A stretch of DNA of 64,000 nt, from assembly GCA_018333075.1 (NCBI GenBank), contig BORH01000004.1, positions 186,001 to 250,000 on the forward strand, in the 5' to 3' direction. Of this stretch, positions 61,353 through 64,000 are shown piece by piece (within the stretch, counting starts at the first letter, position 1; every line of letters begins with the position of its first letter). The position numbers and the translations under genes are program-made. Source of the stretch: Heyndrickxia sporothermodurans. Lineage in GTDB: Bacteria > Bacillota > Bacilli > Bacillales > Bacillaceae_C. The notes below the pieces were generated by a model. The model made no database searches. It worked only from the letters and a program-made list of their open reading frames with translations, and was not told the DNA's origin.

Positions 61353-63749
61353 TTAATCTACAATTTCTACTTCTTCAATTTCGTCATCATTGTCATCTTC
61401 ACTAGCTAAGTTTGCTTTCACGAGGTCGCTCACAATTGTGCAAATCTCTTCCTCAATTTGATAGAAGGTATGTGTGAAAACTTTAAGCCCTTCCTTTTGA
61501 TAAATTTGAATAGGGTCATCTTGTCCATAGCTTCTTAAACCGATACCTTCTTTTAATCTAGTCATTGCTTCCAGGTGCTGATTCCAGTATATATCAATTG
61601 TTTGAAGAATTTCATATTTAACTACTCCAAATAAACTTGGTTGATTTGAATGAACTTCTGTAAGTATATTGATCGACTCATTAAGATTGGAAAGAATGTC
61701 GTCTTTTAATTGGTCAATTTCAATTTTTTCTTGATCTAAATCAAATTCTTTAACAGAAATTAAATGTGCTTTATGTACAAGATCTTCAAGTTTTTCCTCA
61801 TTTAACTCATCTAGTTTAAAAGCTTCTTCCTTATAGTAATTAATTAAGCTTCGATAAGTTTTAATAATAAACTCAAAAAAATCTTCTGCGTCTAATATAG
61901 TATCTCTGTTTTTATAGATAATGTTTCTTTGCTCATTCACAACATCGTCAAGCTTTAATGTGTACTCACGGGCAGAGAAATTGCTTCCTTCACATAATCG
62001 TTGGACACGATCAACAAATTCATGGATATTTTTATTTAAGATGAGTCCATTTGAATCTGTCTTTAATGATTTTTTTAGTTTTTCAAGCTGTTCACCTGCA
62101 AATCGTTGATTAATCTCATCCTCGATTGAAATGAAAAATTGGCTTGATCCTGGATCACCTTGTCTTCCAGCACGTCCTTTTAATTGGTTATCAACACGGC
62201 GGCTTTCATGTCGCTCCGTTCCAATAACACATAATCCACCAAGCTCCTCTACTCCCTCACCTAACTGAATATCTGTTCCTCTTCCTGCCATGTTTGTTGC
62301 GATTGTAATTTGATTTTTTTGACCAGCCGCTGATATAAGCTCGACTTCTTGTTTCACGCTTTTGGCATTTAATAATTGGAATGAGAGGTTAGCTTGTTTT
62401 AAATATTCGGCAACCATTTCAGACTGTTCAATAGAGGTTGTTCCAATTAAAATAGGCTGACCTTTAGCATGGCGAGAAGTGACTTCAATTGTTAGTGCCC
62501 GATATTTTTGAGAAATCGTTTCAAAGACGAGATCTTCCATATCAACACGATGCTTTGGCTTGTTGGTTGGAATTTGAACTACATCCATTCCGTAAACCTT
62601 TTGGAATTCTTTCTCCTCTGATTTTGCCGTTCCAGTCATACCAGCTAAAATAGGATACATTCTAAAATAGTTTTGGATGGTAATGGTAGCTTGCATTTTA
62701 TTTTCTTCAGTAAGCTTTAAGCCTTCCTTTGCTTCAATAGCTTGGTGCAGGCCATCGCTTAAGCTTCTTCCATCCATTACACGACCTGTAAATGAATCAA
62801 TAAGCTCAATTTTTCCATCACGAATGATGTAGTCGACATCTTTCTTGAATACAACGGAAGCACGCAGCATTTGAATCATATAGTGATATAACGCTTGGTG
62901 CTCTAAATCATATAAATTATCAATAGAAAATGTTTTTTCAATTTTGCTAATTCCTTCTTCAGTAAAGCTTACTGCTTTTGTTTCTATATCATAAGTATAA
63001 TCAGTTTCGTTTTTCATGCGTTTAACAACTTGAGAACAGATGGTAAACAATTCGGAATTTAAAGAAGCCTTTCCCGCAATAACCAATGGAGTTTTTGCTT
63101 CATCAATTAAAATGCTATCCACTTCATCGATAATGGCATAATGATATGGACGTTGAACACGTTGTTCGGAATCTAATATCATATGGTCTCTTAAATAATC
63201 AAATCCAAATTCTGTTCCAATTCCGTATGTAATATCCGCTTTATAGGCTTCTTGTTTTTCAAAAGGAGTCATCTCAGCTAGGTTGATTCCAACTGTTAGA
63301 CCTAAAAATTCATGGATTTGCCCGATAATTTCCTTATCACGCTTTGCAAGGTATTCATTCACTGTGATAACATGGATACCCTTTCCTTCAAGTGCTCTTA
63401 AATAGCTTGGAAGTGAGGACACAAGTGTTTTTCCTTCACCTGTTGGCATTTCTGCTATATTTCCTTCTAAAAGGGCTAGGCCGCCAATCAATTGAACATC
63501 AAAATGGCGCATACCAAGAACTCTTTTTGCAGCCTCACGAACTACAGCATACGCTTCTACTTTAATATCATCTACTGTTTTTCCATTTTGAAGCAGGTCT
63601 TTAAATTGATTTGTTTTCTCTTTTAATTCTTGATCGGAAAGCTTTTCAATTCCCGGTTCCAATTGATTTATTTGATTAACAATCTTTTGATATTTTTTTA
63701 TTGTGCGCTCTCGTGGATTGTTTAATGCTTTTTTTAGATAGGTGATCAT
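61353..63749 (-). CDS. secA2: Accessory Sec ATPase SecA2
   Basis: A 798-residue SecA paralog. Walker A lies in AEMPTGEGKTLVSS and the DEAD-like box in AIIDEVDSILIDEA. Helicase motifs TSIEQSEMV, NMAGRGTDIQLGEGV and ERHESRRVDNQLKGRAGRQG are all intact. It ends in an acidic tail and lacks the zinc-binding C terminus of the main SecA. Near identity in length to B. anthracis SecA2 (788) and linkage to slaP argue for an S-layer export role rather than being the housekeeping SecA. AAGGAGAGT precedes the ATG. Confidence 0.93.
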   Translation of the reverse strand: MITYLKKALNNPRERTIKKYQKIVNQINQLEPGIEKLSDQELKEKTNQFKDLLQNGKTVDDIKVEAYAVVREAAKRVLGMRHFDVQLIGGLALLEGNIAEMPTGEGKTLVSSLPSYLRALEGKGIHVITVNEYLAKRDKEIIGQIHEFLGLTVGINLAEMTPFEKQEAYKADITYGIGTEFGFDYLRDHMILDSEQRVQRPYHYAIIDEVDSILIDEAKTPLVIAGKASLNSELFTICSQVVKRMKNETDYTYDIETKAVSFTEEGISKIEKTFSIDNLYDLEHQALYHYMIQMLRASVVFKKDVDYIIRDGKIELIDSFTGRVMDGRSLSDGLHQAIEAKEGLKLTEENKMQATITIQNYFRMYPILAGMTGTAKSEEKEFQKVYGMDVVQIPTNKPKHRVDMEDLVFETISQKYRALTIEVTSRHAKGQPILIGTTSIEQSEMVAEYLKQANLSFQLLNAKSVKQEVELISAAGQKNQITIATNMAGRGTDIQLGEGVEELGGLCVIGTERHESRRVDNQLKGRAGRQGDPGSSQFFISIEDEINQRFAGEQLEKLKKSLKTDSNGLILNKNIHEFVDRVQRLCEGSNFSAREYTLKLDDVVNEQRNIIYKNRDTILDAEDFFEFIIKTYRSLINYYKEEAFKLDELNEEKLEDLVHKAHLISVKEFDLDQEKIEIDQLKDDILSNLNESINILTEVHSNQPSLFGVVKYEILQTIDIYWNQHLEAMTRLKEGIGLRSYGQDDPIQIYQKEGLKVFTHTFYQIEEEICTIVSDLVKANLASEDDNDDEIEEVEIVD

Positions 63750-63917
63750 TCTGTTACTCTCCTTACAGACTTGTATAAATATTATAGCATAGTAATATTT
63801 TGTAGAGAAAAGTAGGTTATTATAGAAAAAAGTTGGAAAGTATTATATTATCTAGTTATTATTTGTAACTTTTAGTATATTATTACTGAGTGCTTTAATT
63901 TTGAGAAAGGTGATTCT

Positions 63918-63941
63918 ATGCGTATACAGTTGAATGCGTAG
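63918..63941 (+). CDS. Possible 7-residue upstream ORF
   Basis: GAAAGGTGATT directly precedes ATG 63918, which encodes MRIQLNA and stops at TAG. It overlaps, in a different frame, the start of the partial gene at 63934. It may be a leader peptide, or the downstream gene may truly start here with a frameshift. Confidence 0.3.
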   Translation: MRIQLNA

Positions 63942-64000
63942 GAATATACGTTATAAAATTTTATTAAGTATATTTATAATGTTTTTTATGATTAGAATGA
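63934..64000 (+). CDS. Partial gene, membrane protein N terminus
   Basis: An ATG opens a frame that runs off the window: MRRNIRYKILLSIFIMFFMI and onward. The basic start followed by a hydrophobic helix fits the N terminus of a membrane sensor or signal peptide. It has no ribosome binding site of its own; that site lies before the overlapping 7-residue frame. Confidence 0.4.
   Translation, partial: MRRNIRYKILLSIFIMFFMIRM

Overview
This window is low-GC, endospore-former DNA and most resembles the family Bacillaceae (Bacillus or a close relative). Support comes from sigX-rsiX, a SleL/YaaH-type spore cortex glycosidase, a GerAB-type germination permease, a YjcZ-family peptide, the lipid II flippase Amj, a T-box leader, a ZTP-type riboswitch, AGGAGG ribosome binding sites and frequent TTG/GTG starts. 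A secA2-slaP pair at the right end suggests an S-layer-bearing strain. I cannot name the species. I saw no rRNA, tRNA, CRISPR array or intact insertion sequence.

Layout. 0.3-6.3 kb: a membrane protein, sigX-rsiX, a decayed secreted-protein gene and sleL. 6.5-10.6 kb: a Fur-controlled iron uptake operon (efeO-efeB-efeU). 10.7-19.8 kb: a chemoreceptor, a glutaminase remnant, a GlmS paralog whose catalytic Cys is Ser, ynfA with an ATT start, a DHFR-like reductase, an integrase remnant, murI and ltrA. 20-27.6 kb: an M29 aminopeptidase, a methyltransferase behind an attenuator, a MerR regulator with a serine hydrolase, a T-box-controlled archaeal-type aspartyl-tRNA synthetase, and an ECF41 sigma factor next to its carboxymuconolactone-decarboxylase-like partner. 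27.7-39.1 kb: a GerN/NapA-type antiporter, a lipoprotein hydrolase, a germination permease, small ORFs, a FusB-like EF-G binding protein, catalase, three GNAT acetyltransferases, a phosphatase, a DinB protein and a DUF421 protein. 39.3-46.6 kb: a long 20-21 bp repeat array, a MerR regulator with a divergent membrane gene, an ArsR/MFS pair, a DoxX gene with two Rex boxes, riboswitch-folD and amj. 46.7-51.7 kb: a two-component system plus three-gene ABC exporter operon resembling LnrJKLMN. 51.9-63.7 kb: YjcZ, a holin-like protein, a secreted transglycosylase, a secreted metallophosphatase, two tandem subtilases, then slaP-secA2.

Much of the window is about sensing and cell-surface work. It holds extracytoplasmic-function sigma factors, MerR/ArsR switches, redox (Rex) and iron (Fur) operators, and RNA leaders (T-box, ZTP, two apparent attenuators). 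Remodelling functions include SleL, the transglycosylase, the subtilases and accessory Sec. The most unusual items are the GlmS paralog without its nucleophile beside a dead glutaminase gene, two genes whose best start codons are ATT and ATA, and two related arrays of 20-21 bp periodic repeats.
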